Origin: Seriola aureovittata
Taxonomy: Eukaryota; Chordata; Actinopteri; Carangiformes; Carangidae
Reading direction: 5' to 3'
DNA length: 64,000 bases
Assembly: GCF_021018895.1 (NCBI RefSeq)
Contig: NC_079384.1
Location: 1,011,140-1,075,139 of the forward strand
Positions within the stretch are counted from its first letter, which is position 1, and each line of letters opens with the position of its first letter. Positions 1 to 12,268 of the stretch are shown piece after piece. The notes beneath the pieces are model-generated. The model was given only the letters and a program-made list of their open reading frames with translations. It was not told the origin of the DNA and did not search any database. The position numbers and the translations under genes were made by a program.

Positions 1-97
1 CCGCTACAGTAAACTTTAGTGACGGTCTGGCAGACAGAGGTTACCTCAGTGATCTGTCATGTCTGAGCTGAGAGCGAGTCGAGTGTGTGATCTCCTC

Positions 98-151
98 GGG
101 GGGTGGGGGGTGGGGGTTGGGGGTGGGGGTTGGGGGGGGGGGGGGGGGGGG
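98..151 (+). repeat. G-rich tract with G-quadruplex potential
   Basis: Successive runs of five or more guanines are separated by single or double T, and the tract ends in an uninterrupted run of about 21 G. Four or more G-runs with one- to two-base loops meet the usual intramolecular G-quadruplex pattern. The Gly-rich reading frame across it is only a by-product of the tract. Confidence 0.9.
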
Positions 152-364
152 TTTGTTATTGGAGTCTGGAGCCAAAATATACCGAGACCACAAAGTTACA
201 GTTTTAAGAAGGAGAAGTGAAAGTGAAATGCAGTTGTTATGTAATAACCATAAACTATTGAAGGAACCCCCTCGAGGACCCCTGGGGGGTCCCTAGCAAA
301 AAGGGTTGGTTCGTGGGTTTCAAACACTTTCTGTAATAAAACATCTGAAAGCATAAATCTTATC

Positions 365-377
365 GGGGGGGGGGGGG
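365..377 (+). repeat. poly-G run
   Basis: An uninterrupted run of 13 G. Such runs recur on either strand through the window. Confidence 0.9.
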
Positions 378-2308
378 TCTGTGGCTCATGCGTTTAATCA
401 GTGTAGGGCCCTTGATGTGAGAATGTTTGGTCTACAGGAGCCGTCTGATCCACTTCTTTAAACCCATTCCTGTGTGGAGCCGACGGACAATACATTGGAT
501 ATGTGCTGCGTTCACTGAGCATCAAAGTGGACGAGCAACAGACCAACAGAGCCACGTGCTGGAGTCACCGTGGCTTCACAGCTCCTGCAGAATATTCCTG
601 AGGATGTCCGGCGGCCATCTTCCCGTCGACAGCCTTCACGGCAGCGAGCATCAGACAGTCTTTTGTGTCTCCATCCGTCACCGGGGAGCCGGCGGTGTCT
701 GTCGAGCCACTTAATAACCTCTACAGGAGCGCTAAGCCTTCCCATTCCTCAGCCTGACACCTTAACAGCACTCCAAATTGGGACTGCATGATCTGTTAAC
801 TCATAATACTTTGTCGAGAGGAAGGCTGGCGCCGCACCTCCACCATCTCATGAATTACACTGTGATCAGGATGGAGGCGGAGCAGCGTGACTGGAGCCAC
901 AGTGACAACACTGCTGTTACCGTGACGACAGGTCACTCCCTGACGTGGCTCCTCTCACAGCTCTGTACGCTAATGAAGCTCATTTACCTGAATCAGGTGC
1001 TTAAGTTTATGTGTCAGTATCCGTACTTTAACTTATCATTTCTATTGTCTGTAAAGCGACTTCATACACAACGTTCATCGTCTTCATCACTCGTTACTTT
1101 TGATAATAGAAAATGTTATTTCCATTGACTCTGTACCAAGTTGTTTTCTCATTAGTGTGTTATAGTTCTACGTTTTATTCACTTCCTCTCCGGAGAGCGG
1201 ATCAGAAGGACGAGATCAGCCTGGTGTCGGTGGTAAATGCAGAGCTGAAGTCACGATGAGGTTAGTCTGGCTACGGGGGAATCAACACATTTCACCACCA
1301 GCTTTATCTGACTAATAACACACACGCTGGTTGAATCCCCGTCCACCTCTAATTGTTAAATCCTCATTTTGTAAACACATCTTTATCATCGGTGAATTCT
1401 GACAGTGGAAGCAGAGGCGTGCATCTGGGTGAGAGTGTGTGTGTGTGTTTACACCACGGTCTGAATCCACATTAACCCCAGCGGGGGGGCTGTGTTCTGG
1501 CTGCAGAGGGGAGGGAGGGGAGGGGGTTGGTTGTGCTTGGGCCAGTGCACAAGAGCTCTGGTGCCTTTTATGGTTTAGAAGCACCAGGAGCGGGAGGCAG
1601 TTATTAGCAGCTGGGTCGGGGGCAGTGCAAACCTAAAAACTATACGTAATGAAATGAACCAGACAGACGGATGTGTAGATGAATAAATGCCGCACACAGA
1701 CCGGCGGCCAGATGCAGAAATGATGCGTGCACACAAAAACCGTGCGTACGCCATTTCCTGCACATGAATCAGTTTTTAAATAAACAGACTGTCGCTCACT
1801 CCTTCGACCACGTGAGCACACGGTTCTCCAGTGACCAAACTACAGAGAGGTGAAAATACAAAACAACACGTAATTTAACATAAAATAAATCTATATTCAT
1901 TATCATTATCCCGTTTACGCAGCAATAGTAATTTTACAATTCATAATAAATGGCTGTTTGTGCTCAATGTTTTAACTTGTGGCAGAGACGGCGACGTTTA
2001 ATTCGTCTCATAAGTGGCGTGCATTAAGAACCGTGTGCGTTCTGAACAGATCTGTGGCGGGAAACCTTCCTCGCAAGGGAGACGCTCGACCCTCACCCAT
2101 TGTCAGGTTGACTTCTGAGACTTTGGAGGCGGAGCCAGTGGCTGATGTCTCTGCTGCTTCGGTCACTTTCAACACCCGTAAGACCAACGTGCGACTTTAG
2201 AGACTGATTAACTGCCACAGGAGACTGTTTTTTTCAATGTGAACTGATAGACTAAGGGTATTAATGTATCCCAGCATGCACTGGAAGGAAAGCAGGACAA
2301 TGGTTTAT
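378..2308. other. no gene recognised
   Basis: Open frames here are at most 116 codons, overlap on both strands and show no domain. The stretch around 1494-1530 is purine-rich and G-rich. I see no repeat family that recurs elsewhere in the window. Nothing further can be supported. Confidence 0.6.

Positions 2309-2337
<29 letters not shown>
2309..2337. repeat. (CA)n microsatellite
   Basis: About 14 uninterrupted CA units, the first of about nineteen CA/GT blocks in the window. Confidence 0.97.
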
Positions 2338-2340
<3 letters not shown>

Positions 2341-3463
2341 CAATTTAAATGTGCTGTAAATGTTAACTTGTCTTGTGACAGTGAAGTTCACCTGCACCTT
2401 CATTCACAACTGTATTCCAGTTTTAATTTGTCAGTTACAGCTGATTGTAAATTGTGTCTGAAGTGAATCTCACCTGTGGAGACTCTCCTTCCCAGGACAG
2501 GAAGTGTTCTCCCCCGTCGCTGCCACCTGTCACCTGTGCTGCCTCTCCTGGTCTCTGGGAGGGAAGACATCTCGCTCTTCCTGCTGCTCTGTCCGGCAGG
2601 TGTTGCCGCCCGGCGGCGAGCTCCCGGCCCCAGTGCGGGACTTATTGGCGTCACTTTATTGATGGTGTTTGATCATAATAATTTAGGAAACCTCTGAGAC
2701 TTGAGTGGATTCACTTTGTTAAAGGAGTTTAATAAAGTGGTTTTAGTTTTTCTCTGTAGAAATATTAATGGATCTTTCTGTTGTTTTTTTTTTTACAGTG
2801 TAACTTTGTCTCAGGTTTCACTCTGTATACCTGGCGACACCTCCTCACTGCACCCTCTGCTATCGTCAGTCCTCATCTCATTATTCCACGGCCGTCATGA
2901 CAGAACACATCCATCTCCAGCCGGACCTGCTGCTCTCCGGCTGCAGCCTCTTTAAAAGCTCGTTCCACCTGCATGGACACGATCCGCAGACAAAGAGCAG
3001 CGTGTATTGCGTCGCCTGCTGTGTCATGTTATCCTCTCATCTCCTCTTAACCACGCTGATCAGAAGCTGGGAGTTGTGGTCTGTGTCGCTGTTGCATCAG
3101 ATTATTCTGCATTAAAATCCACTCTCTGGCTGTGTCTTATTACTTTTTCAGAGGATAAGGTTAGAGGCTGTCTACTGGCTGAATGGAGATATCACACTCT
3201 GTCAGAGTTAAAACAGAATATCATAGCACTGCTTTAGCCTCTGTCCTCCATCTGCCATGATAGAACTTTTATTAATAAATATATTTGTATTCTTGGTGGA
3301 CTCCCCTGTGTTTACTTGTTAAACACTTTGTAAACTCTACGTTTATCAGGATTTAATAAGGATGGATTCATAAATAAAGAACCTTTGAAGATTTGAAGTG
3401 ATGAATCAGTTGTGACTTGACGTACAGCGAGTTCACACACACTGAACAAGCTGTGAGTGACAC

Positions 3464-3468
<5 letters not shown>
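2338..3468. other. no gene recognised
   Basis: Only short frames (up to 84 codons) with no domain. A pyrimidine run precedes an acag at about 2797, which looks like a chance splice acceptor. No recurring repeat recognised. Confidence 0.55.

Positions 3469-3503
<35 letters not shown>
3469..3503. repeat. (CA)n microsatellite
   Basis: About 17 uninterrupted CA units. Confidence 0.97.
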
Positions 3504-3505
<2 letters not shown>

Positions 3506-3628
3506 TAGTAACCTGGTTAGTGGAGGGAGACTGACAGTTAACAGGTCATATAGAGTCAGGTTCAGTGTTAATGTTGAATAAGAGGATTCATCGCGTCACC
3601 TTCTCTTGCATCCTGCAGGTCTGTTGTC

Positions 3629-3790
3629 ACCACAGACTGTAATTAAAGATGGACGTCGCCTCTGTGACGTCACCCACAGGTTTGTGAAGAGGCTCAGAGT
3701 GAGCTGTTCAACCGTCGCCATCTTGGCAGTGTCTGACTCCACCCTTAACTCCCAGCTAATCCAAAAAGATGGTCAAAGAGGAGGGGCTTG
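3629..3790 (+). mobile_element. dispersed repeat family A, copy 1
   Basis: This block matches 42595-42760 in the same orientation along almost its whole length. Shared words include CCACAGACTGTAA at the start, AAAGATGGACGTCG, GTGACGTCACCC, GCCATCTTGGCAGTG, and CTAATCCAAAAA near the end. The copies differ by scattered substitutions and small indels, as expected of an old non-autonomous element. The two CGTCA words are family sequence and should not be read as a local promoter. The 330 bp after it hold nothing I recognise. Element class cannot be assigned from two copies. Confidence 0.8.
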
Positions 3791-4120
3791 TGTGTCTATG
3801 GGGACTGACTCAGTGTTGGAGCCAGACTCTAGTGGTCATTAGAGGAACTGCAGGTGTGAGTTCTTCTGTTTTAGCTTCATGTTTCAGCCTCGGAGGTTGA
3901 TGCTTGGTTGCCACATACCTTTCCTTTAGTGTTTAATGCACATCCTAAATGTGAAAAGCCAATTAATAACTTGTTACATATATAAAAGGGCTGGGCTGTT
4001 TATTGATTTGCAATGGGTCCATGTATGGGTCCAGGAATATTGGAAAATATGGTGCTTCCATCTTTGCTGTTACTGACACGTGTACATCCTTGACTTACTG
4101 TGCTTCACAAAGTAAAGGTA

Positions 4121-4192
4121 AACCTCACTTATATAGAGCTCTTCTAGTCTTAGAGACCAATCAAAGTGCCACATTCACCATTAACATAAAGA
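4121..4192 (+). mobile_element. fragment of a common teleost interspersed repeat
   Basis: The block has the pattern of a widespread fish repeat whose core reads approximately TATATAGCGCTTTTCTAGTC, then a GACCA...CAAAGTGC segment, then CCACATTCACC. Here the words are TATATAGAGCTCTTCTAGTC, GACCAATCAAAGTGC and CCACATTCACC. It is the only copy in the window, so the call rests on remembered teleost repeats and not on an internal match. Confidence 0.55.
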
Positions 4193-4239
4193 GTCCTGGT
4201 GTTTCCAAACCTCACAGAGTCCGGAGGACTGAAACTGCC

Positions 4240-4440
4240 AAAATCATAAATAAACATATCATTAAATGACACAATAAATAAACAAGCCATTAAATGCACC
4301 TAATATATTAAAAGCCATTAATTAATTAATAAAATGTGACATAAACATATATTTCTGTTTTAATTTGCTTCTGTATTTATTTATCTTTGTATTAATCTGC
4401 CTATTTATTTATTTTCCCCATTTCAGTTTCTATTTAAACC
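4240..4440. other. AT-rich patch with ATAAATAA and ATTTA words
   Basis: Markedly AT-rich sequence with repeated AATAAATAAA words in the first half, ATTAATTAATTAATAA in the middle and TATTTATTTA words in the second half. The halves are loosely complementary. It could be a decayed inverted-repeat element or plain low-complexity DNA. Confidence 0.6.
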
Positions 4441-5194
4441 AACTTTGGTCTGCAAAGTGCAATGATTCACCTTGGCAACGGGTAAATAAGGAGCAAAGAC
4501 TCCAGTTTAATTCAGTGGAGCCAGAAATGATTCATGTGTGATGATGCACATTAATCTTTAAAAAACCGCAGCAGCAGCAGTGAAAGAGTCAGTAAGTTAA
4601 CGCTGTTGTTGACTCGCTGTCCTCTCATTCATTATTGAACACACTTGATTTTCTTTAATGGATAATGAAGCTGGAATCCGACTGTTTGTTACATTAAACG
4701 TTTAAATGCATCTTTTCAGCTGTGAAACCGAACAGAGAAGACTGAGGTTCATCAATAGGCCTGTGATTGAAACCAATAATCTGATCATAACTGTCGCTGA
4801 AATGTTCCAAACTCACGTCTCTAAAGCTCCACACACATTTAGTTTTTATTATTTACAGCCATTACTTCAGTAATGTGTCAGTACTTTGATAAATGTTTGA
4901 GTACAGACTCTGACTGACGGCCTGACACCTGTCTTCCTGTCTCAGTGTTATCGAGACAGACGGCACAGACTTTACTGAGCGTCCGACACTGATGACTGAT
5001 TCATCATAGACATGTTGAGGTTCGACATGAGCCTCAGGTAACAAATTAATATCCAGCCAGGATTCTGATCTTCTTCTCTCGATGTAAACTTCTGCAAATT
5101 AAGGAGTGGAGATATGAGCTTTGATGTGGACCGTATGAAACTCAGGGTTTGTTGAAGAAAGCCTTTCAGGTTCAGGTCTGCAGAGGGACGAGGA
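4441..5194. other. no gene recognised
   Basis: Non-repetitive sequence with a (CAG)4 run near 4568-4580 and only short frames. Nothing else supported. Confidence 0.55.
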
Positions 5195-5437
5195 CAAACT
5201 GGCAGCAGGAGAGGGGGGAGAGCTCAGACTAAATACACCGGGAGAGAGGGGGGACACAGGTGCAGGTCATTAGGGCGGGGCAGACAATCACTGTGGCGGG
5301 AAACACACGGGAAAAGGAAGTGGATTTGAAACGAGAGAGAGAGAGTTAGTGATAACACAATAAAACAGGAAGTGTATAAAAATGACAAGATAGAACGGAA
5401 GATGAAGACAAGAGGAAGCAGAGCTGGACATGACATG
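5195..5437 (-). mobile_element. LTR-like element family, copy 1 (diverged)
   Basis: Read on the minus strand this copy begins TGTCATGTC. It then has CTTCCTGTTTTATT, a GATTGTCTGCCCCGCCCT block, a CACCTGTGTC block and TGTATTTAGTC, which resembles a TATA-type box. The same ordered blocks occur at 26335-26578, and several recur in the complete-looking copy at 46708-47046. TG...CA ends, a TATA-like word and a CTGTTTTATTTTG word suit a solo long terminal repeat, but no internal retroelement genes are present. The far end of this copy is uncertain. Confidence 0.65.
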
Positions 5438-6230
5438 ATGGAAAATAACAAATAAACAAATAAAACTAGATATAAACAAAAGAACCACAGTCAGTATGGT
5501 TCATACACAAGCTCATACATCTTATAGCCATATATGCACATGTGTACTTATAAAAACAAATACAACAGTAATTGTGGCATGTTCCAACGTTTGAGCACCA
5601 GGTCGAGAACCGTCAGAGGAAGCTGATGAATCCTCTGCTAACACTCCAACAAGCAGCTGACTGAGGATCTGAACAGTCACCACCTCACCTGTGGATGCCT
5701 GACCAGCTCCCATCAAAACCATCCAATCAGACGTTCACATCCTCATCACCTCCACCAGTGTCTCAGCTTCCTGCCGAGGTCTGAGCGCCAAAGTCTTTTC
5801 CCTCTGTTCACAATAAATTCCATTTTACTTGGAATTTCTCTTTTGTTCCTCTTCTTATTAACAGGATCATGATCCAGAGCAGACTTTAAAATCCACCATG
5901 ATCCACTTCTCCGCACTCCTCACCTCTTCTACTGTTTTTCTTAGAAGTGCAATTTGCATACATAAATATGACTGTAAACTTACAGAAGGTATGTTTCTAC
6001 CACAGCAGCAGGAGCTCACATAATATTTTATTCATGTAAAAAAACAATAGTGGACCAAAACATGTGTCTAAATACTGCATGTGTACATATCATCTATAAT
6101 CAAGCATCTATTCGTATATGGCTCTTTATCAGATTCTGTAAATGTGTGAAAGTCTCCACAGGATAAAACCAGATCCATAAAGAAGTGCTTTTCCCTGTCT
6201 GGTGTGAGCGGGAACAAATCCCTGAAGCCA
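5438..6230. other. no gene recognised
   Basis: Only short frames and AT-rich non-repetitive sequence. Nothing supported. Confidence 0.55.
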
Positions 6231-6266
6231 CATCTGGTGGAAACATCTGGTGGAAACATCTGGAGG
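6231..6266 (+). repeat. 13-bp tandem repeat
   Basis: The unit CATCTGGTGGAAA occurs twice, followed by a partial third copy (CATCTGGAGG). Confidence 0.85.
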
Positions 6267-6793
6267 AGCGGAGGAACGGAGGCCTGTGGTTTGGAATCAG
6301 ATGTTCAAGTGTCTCTATACTTTTGGCCGATATTCAGATGCTGATATGAAAAAGAAGCAAAACTCTTCAGCCTTTATAAAACACAGTTTACATGTAACCC
6401 TGAAAATATGATTCCCAGCTGTTTGTGTGAGTTCATCAGACATGACGAGTCTCAGTGCTGCAGCGTTGGATTTCCTCTCAGTGTTACTGCTCTCAGGCGG
6501 GAAAACGCTCTTTACAGACACAGACCTGACACGATGTTCAGGGCAGAGATTTTTCATTTTTCTGCTGAGTGTCATCGTCTCCGGAGCGGGGTGTCGTCTC
6601 CGGCTGTGAGCCCGGCGACTTCCTCGCCAAATCGGCTCTGGTTTTGATTAGCATGCTAATGCTGGAGTCACATTTCCACCGCGGAAAATAGAGGGATCTC
6701 TCCAGGATTTGTCACCCAGAGTGTGTGAGCCTCTGCCAGACGTGTTGGGTGGTGAAATGTGTCACTTCTGATGGTAGAAATGCCCAACCCCCC

Positions 6794-6796
<3 letters not shown>

Positions 6797-6853
<57 letters not shown>
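6797..6853. repeat. (CA)n microsatellite
   Basis: About 28 uninterrupted CA units following a short C-run. Confidence 0.97.
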
Positions 6854-6857
<4 letters not shown>

Positions 6858-6983
6858 TCCCTGAATCTCCACATATACAGAATATACAGTATCTACACTT
6901 CAGACAGAGTTGTGTAAGTTCACACATGAAGTTCAGTTCATTTCTTACATTTTTAAAATTCCTTTTCAGTAGAACCTCCTTCA

Positions 6984-7014
6984 TCCGTCCGTCCGTCCGT
7001 CCGTCCGTCCGTCC
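6984..7014 (+). repeat. (TCCG)n microsatellite
   Basis: Nearly eight TCCG units. CpG-containing tetranucleotides decay quickly by methyl-C deamination, so this array is either young or unmethylated. Confidence 0.95.
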
Positions 7015-7277
7015 TCAGGAGTGACTGTTTCACGTGAGAGTGTCTCTGCTGTGAGTGACTCAGCTGGAGGAACTCTGCAGCTTCCTGACTCTTTCTTAAT
7101 GATTTATTTTGATCGTCATTCACTGGCAGGTATTTCTAAAGACTGGTCGGACGCTTCACCTCGATGTGTCTGTTTATTCAGACCCGGCGGTGAGATTTTT
7201 CTCTTCCCTTTCCCTTCAATCAATCCATCCATCGATCCATCTATAACTCGCTGCTGATCCAAGATCGTCAAGCAAAG

Positions 7278-7400
7278 CAGTCCAGACCTCCCTCTATTGA
7301 GCAGCGTTTTCCGGAGGCGTTCACAGGCCAGATGAGATCTATAATCTCTCCAGCGTCTTCTGGATCAACCCCCGAGGCCTCCAATCAGGTGGAGACTACC
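7278..7400 (-). mobile_element. non-LTR retrotransposon (LINE) ORF2 C-terminal fragment
   Basis: Read on the minus strand, positions 7361 down to 7311 translate to RRRWRDYRSHLACERLR. This closely fits the R-x-RWRDYxSRLAWERLG motif found just after the reverse transcriptase in common fish non-LTR elements. The following REVW-type segment is visible only out of frame near 7285, so the frame is broken. On the plus strand it reads as the familiar GTCCAGACCTCCCTCT...GGCCAG...CTCCAGCGTCTTCTGG pattern. This is a short dead remnant; the subfamily cannot be named from so little. Confidence 0.75.
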
Positions 7401-7489
7401 TGTCTCCCAACCTGGACGGCTCCCACACCTCAAGGTGGGAGCTAATTCTTGTGTGGTGTTTCTGAACCTCCTTTTTTTTCTTCCTGTTT

Positions 7490-7553
7490 TCCCTCCGTCT
7501 TTCTCCTGTTCCTCCTCCCTTCCTCTCTCCTCTCTCTCTCTCTCTCCCTCGCA
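7490..7553 (+). repeat. pyrimidine tract with CT run ending in CAG
   Basis: A long C/T stretch including about ten CT units ends in CCCTCGCAG. It has the form of a strong 3-prime splice acceptor, but the frame after it is short and unrecognised, so I record it only as a pyrimidine-rich repeat. Confidence 0.75.
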
Positions 7554-10155
7554 GCTGATTGTGAGGAGGTGTCACCCTCCTGCGGGGTGACAGTGTTGAT
7601 CACAGCAGCGGATCTGTTTGTTTGTAGTTACACAGCTGAGATGAGTGACAGGGATGATCTGTCTACCTCCACTCTCTGATGTGTTTATATACAGCAGTTT
7701 GTTCCACGTATGAACACTTCATGTAGAAGTGAAGTTTATATGAAAAGCTTTCGGCTCCTGCTGCTTGTTGTTTTGCTGAAGTCGCACTCTTCAAACCCCC
7801 AAACAAACTCCTACATGAACACACCAATCATCCACGGACACACTAACCTGCATCAGCAGTTCCCCTGCAACAGGAGGATTAATATGGGCCACCTTTAATG
7901 GAGGGAGGTGCAGAAACACGCAGAGACAGGAAATGCTTAAAGGGTAAAGTTTGAATTCTGACATTTAAAGAAAATTGATTTATGTTTAGTCCAGAAGCTT
8001 TTTTTACTTGAAGACAAATAAAGTTGATATTTGATGAAATCTTCTAATAGTTTGTGGTGAATCACAAGCAGAGTGGATCGTCAGTGAGCGCACAGGTGCT
8101 AAAAACACACACATGATAAATGTCCAACAGACAATCACATGTTGTCTGTGATGTCAGAACATATGAACGTTACACTGCACAGTTTTTGTTGGAGTTGTTT
8201 TAGAAAGGTGCTGATTCAGCTTCAGGATGTAGTTTGTGCAGAGTCCAGAGTGTTGCTGTGTAGCCATGTTACAGTAAATGAATACAAAGCAGATTCCTCT
8301 GTCGGACTCACGCTACCAATCTCCACAGGATCTCCAGGAGAGCCTGACCACTGTAGCGTTAATTAGAGTTAAGCTACATAAAGAGGTGCTGTTTCTTTTT
8401 ACAGTTGCACACACGTATTGTGTTGTAATGTATTATATTGTTGCTCAAACTTCCACAGAAGAAACGAATGCAGAGATGATTGACGTTGGATCTGTGAGGA
8501 GCGACGAGGAGAGTATTTCCATCATGTTTTCTATTTGAGGTTTGACTGAAGCTCTTTGAATTGAACGCTCCTGCAGTGGTTTAATGGCCCCCCACTGGAG
8601 GATTAGCGCCACCAACTGCCTATCTCCACGAGCCAGCTCCTACCAGTGGATCCACATTTCTTTTGCCACAGGAGTTTCTGGAGACAAGATTAAAATCATG
8701 TGCTACACCTGGATGAAAACTTGAGTATTGACTCGAACTGTTAAAGTGGTCCTGGGAAATGTAGGAAAATACTAACTGATGGAGACAAGGAAGGCTGAAA
8801 AATGTGCACTTCATAAATAAATGAATGAATAAATTTCAACTCTCTGATTATTCTAGCGGTGCAGTATCATCCAAAGATCCCAGACTGAACCCACATCAAT
8901 CGACTGCTCGAGGAAAGACAACCGTATCTACGACCTAAAAATCTCCAGGCACTTCTTGGTTGCGTGGAGTGAAAACTATCTTGACAGAAGACGTTACATC
9001 TGCCGAGGTGTCGGCGAGTTCTCACCAAGTGACAGGCCGAAGTGACTCGGCTGCCTCGGATCCATAAAGATACCGATCTTCAGCTCGACACGCCGATGAC
9101 AAGAGTGATAAGTATCACCTTTAAAGCGAACCCGCCGTCTTCACAGACCCACAACATAAAAATTGATAAGGCCCGCAGGCTCTTCTCCTTGAATTAACCC
9201 TCCAGCTGACAGAACAGACACTGTGGTCTTAAAGGATTTATCTTGGCGTTTCTCCCCCTCACGATGACACGGCTGAAATGAAACAAACATTTCCTTTATT
9301 TACCTTCCGCCTCCGCACAGTTTGGAGAGTAATCGCTCCCATGAAACAAAAACAAAAGCAAACAGATCTACTTCCTGTGGCTGTCACGGCAGAAACACCT
9401 GTCGACGCCGCTGACAGCCAGATGATTAGACTCCTCCAGAGGAGCTCATTTTCAAAACGCCTTCCCGCTTTCCAAACTCTCCCTCAGCACGGCGGCGGAG
9501 CTGACACGCCCGTGCTCAGCTAGCGGCTCGTTCGGAGGACTTCTGTCTGTCTGGAACAGCGAGGTCTTTGTTGTCGTCCCTGATGCTGTGAGGAAGAGAA
9601 GCGACCTGTGGCCTCGTCATCTTTTACATTTCACTGGTGATGACAACTGATTTAATAAAGTTTAAAAGGTTGTAAAAGTAAAAGTACAAAGACAAAAGAG
9701 ATGAACGTTTCTATTCATTCCATGTGACTGATGGATTCACTTCACCTCTGGCCCATACACAAATGTCATATATGTACGTATATTGAATTTCCATACATGT
9801 ACATATAAGATAAAAACATGTGTAAAAATGATGCATGAAACAGTTATAATTATAGTTATGGGACTGATGCCAATGAACCTGGTTAGTTTAGGGTTGGAGT
9901 CCGACTCCGTCACTGTGACTATCTGAATAAATGCCCTGAAAAATAACTTTAAACCATCGCACCTCTGTTGTTGAGGCTGCTCACACACTGAAATGTAAAC
10001 GGTGTGATTTCACAGGGACTCGCTCTGTTGTGCAGCTCGGCTTCTTTCAGCAAAGATCAGTATCTCCCCTCTAGTCTTAAATGTATATTTACTCTGTGTG
10101 ATTCTCTGTATCATCATCCTCCCAGTCCAAGATAACTCTGTGATACGTCACTTCT
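7554..10155. other. no gene recognised
   Basis: Contains a small ATAA/ATGA tetranucleotide patch at 8812-8836. The remainder is non-repetitive, with no frame above 86 codons and no domain. The sequence near 8570-8800 is unremarkable. Confidence 0.55.
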
Positions 10156-10169
10156 TTGGGCAGAGAAGG

Positions 10170-10330
10170 TGATTTTTCTTTGGATCTACATCAGATGCTT
10201 CATTTAAAAATAAAGACAAATACTAAGAGTGTTTGTGAAGCTGCTGATCTCCTGGGATTTTCATGCACAACAGTCTCTGGAGTTTTTACTCAGCATGGAG
10301 CCAAAAACAAAGAAAAAGAGTTGACGGTGG
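10170..10330 (+). mobile_element. Tc1-like transposase N-terminal fragment (dead)
   Basis: In the frame starting at 10156, codons from 10228 translate to SVCEAADLLGFSCTTVS followed by GVFTQHGAKNKEK. This matches the first helix-turn-helix of fish Tc1-like transposases (pattern SVxEAAxLLGFSRTTVSRVxxEWxxKxK). The upstream words GGATCTACATCAGATG and TTCATTTAAAA also fit the usual start of that ORF. After about 10330 the family sequence stops: the second DNA-binding half and the DDE domain are absent. The sequence to 10424 is unrelated and a poly-C run follows. It is a truncated relic that cannot encode a transposase. Confidence 0.8.
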
Positions 10331-10424
10331 AACTTGTTTCTGAGGTCCAGACCTTGGGGATGTTACACCTGTACAGAGAGCTCTTCTTAAACCTGGTCTC
10401 ACCCATTGTATCTGACAACCTGCA

Positions 10425-10443
10425 CCCCCCCCCCCCCCCCCCC
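10425..10443 (+). repeat. poly-C run
   Basis: Nineteen uninterrupted C, the longest pure C-run in the window. Confidence 0.95.
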
Positions 10444-10631
10444 AGTTTGAATCTGGATGCTTGGTCCTAACCAAGTCCTGAGTCTCTCTCTCTCTGTATA
10501 ATGCACAGACTCATCTCACTCTTTATTCAAAGTGAATAATCATGTTTCAGAAAATGTCCACACATGTTGAAGATACAGTATATAAAAATACTCTGCTATG
10601 ATAATAATGTTGTTGTGTTAAAGACTTTAAT

Positions 10632-10812
10632 TGCCCGGCCGCTCCAGTAGCACCGTTAAGGCAGAGTCCTTACCAAGGTGCTTCAAATCCAGGCCCTTTG
10701 CTGTGTGTCGTCCCCCCCTCTCTCACCTAACTCCCCTGTCTCTCTCTCACTGCATCTGTCATAATAAAGGGGAAAAATGCCCCAAAAATAAATTAAATTA
10801 AAAAGTTCAATT
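10632..10812 (+). mobile_element. tRNA-derived SINE, plus orientation
   Basis: The head is tRNA-like with a degenerate A-box region near 10648-10667 and a B-box-like TGCTTCAAATCC at 10679-10690. The body has GGCCCTTTGCTGTGTGTC, a C/T-rich block and CCTGTCTCTCTC. It ends with ATAATAAAGGGGAAAAATGC and an A-rich tail. The layout matches the minus-strand element at 27385-27589, which has recognisably better promoter boxes. This copy is older and probably silent. The start is approximate because no clear target-site duplication was found. Confidence 0.75.
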
Positions 10813-11194
10813 AGCTTAGTTTGTAGTTCTCTGCATCGACGAGCCTCTCTCTTCAGGCCCAACTCCAACTGTACGACTGCCAGCGACATCCTTTCCCCTG
10901 CCGACGTCTGGACAGCTCGCCCAGGTGTCCAGCTCATGTGAGGCTCACCTGGGTGGATTGGACCTCTCCATCTGTACCTTGTTCCTGGTCAGCAATCACA
11001 TCCTGTCGCTGTGCTCCCGCCCCCCGTTAACTGCCTCCACACAGGTGTGTCCATTTGGTTAATGGATCAAAATCACAACAGAAACTACACACAACACAGA
11101 ACAAACTAAACACCACGACAGATATGAATAATCAGAGTTATAAACTAAATGAAAGTTAACATAAGATAGAAAAATAAAATGCACCCCAATCTAA

Positions 11195-11420
11195 TTATAC
11201 CTAGCTCAATTTATTCTGCTACATTGTTTGCGACTTAATTGTCCGTTTCGGAGGTGAGCTAGCTCGTTGCCAAGGGCGTCGCCTGTTTAGCTAGCTAACT
11301 AGCGACATTGTCTAGCACTGTTTTGCACAGCTAGTGGTTTTGCCCTGTTTAGCTTGCTAGCTGGCTACTTTTCTCCACCTGCTTAGCCTGTTTAGCTAAC
11401 GAAAGATTGTTTAGCCGCTA
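11195..11420. repeat. GCTA/TAGC-rich island
   Basis: Dense GCTAGC, TTAGC and CTAGC words, for example TTAGCTAGCTAACTAGC and GTTTAGCTTGCTAGC. The words are not in tandem with a fixed period. Similar islands occur at 20500-20860, 22190-22340, 34128-34330 and 58246-58276, and the 32-bp minisatellite at 18.7 kb is built from the same word. Confidence 0.6.
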
Positions 11421-12254
11421 ACAATCATTTGACCTACAGAGGCCAGTGAAGCAGAAAACCCAGAGGTAACGTGTTATCAGTAATGTTAGCATTTCCAAAA
11501 CACTGGGGGTGGTTACATTAGTTACAACAGACAACACTTATGTGGCAGCAGTTTGCATGGAGTTACATTTAAGCATTTTTATATTTAACATAGTTGAAGG
11601 TGGAATTACTTACAGAGTAACTTAGCTTTTAGCTTAGCTTAGCATGTACTTTCTGTTCAGTAAGTATCTTCTCTACTGTCAGGACTATATTGTCCTGTTT
11701 CCCTCTGTCCATCACTGTCTTACGGACTCTGGCGTTGCTGGTGTTGCAGTCCTGGCAGCCAGGTCTGTTAATGGACCTCCATATGTCAGCGTGTCGGGAA
11801 AGTAGAAAAAACACTGGGATTTTATTGATTCCTGTAGTGTGAACTCACACCACTCATTCTTCTGCACAGCCAGATGATGTTTCCTCTGCTCAGACTGAAC
11901 GGGTCAGTCCACCGTGTGTTTCCTTAAGTTTCTACCTTCTCTGTTTTGCTAATGTCTCTGGTCCAGAGTCTTTTGAGTCTTTGAAAATATTTCTTAATAT
12001 CTAAAGAAAGTTAAAGGAATGACACACATGTTATCCACTTTCACAAGCAGTAACTATTGACCAGCAGCTACACCAGCCGTCTTCTCTGAGGGAAACGATC
12101 CTTCCTGCCTCTTGATCATGTTTGAGTCAGTGTTCAGGGAGGGGAGGGGCTGTTCACAGACGGCCTGTCAATGTGTTTGAGAGCGAGTAAGAGAATGAGA
12201 GAGCGACATCTGACTGACCAAGTGTTTCGACCGCACCATCTTCACAATAACAGC
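11421..12254. other. no gene recognised
   Basis: Continues weakly GCTTAG-rich near 11620-11645, otherwise non-repetitive. The longest frame is about 61 codons. Confidence 0.55.
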
Positions 12255-12268
12255 GGGGGGGGGGGGGG
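12255..12268 (+). repeat. poly-G run
   Basis: Fourteen uninterrupted G. Confidence 0.93.

Noticed and set aside
7554..7679. Exon after the acceptor-like CCCTCGCAG
   Set aside because: The following frame is short, unrecognised, and lacks a convincing donor or partner exon.
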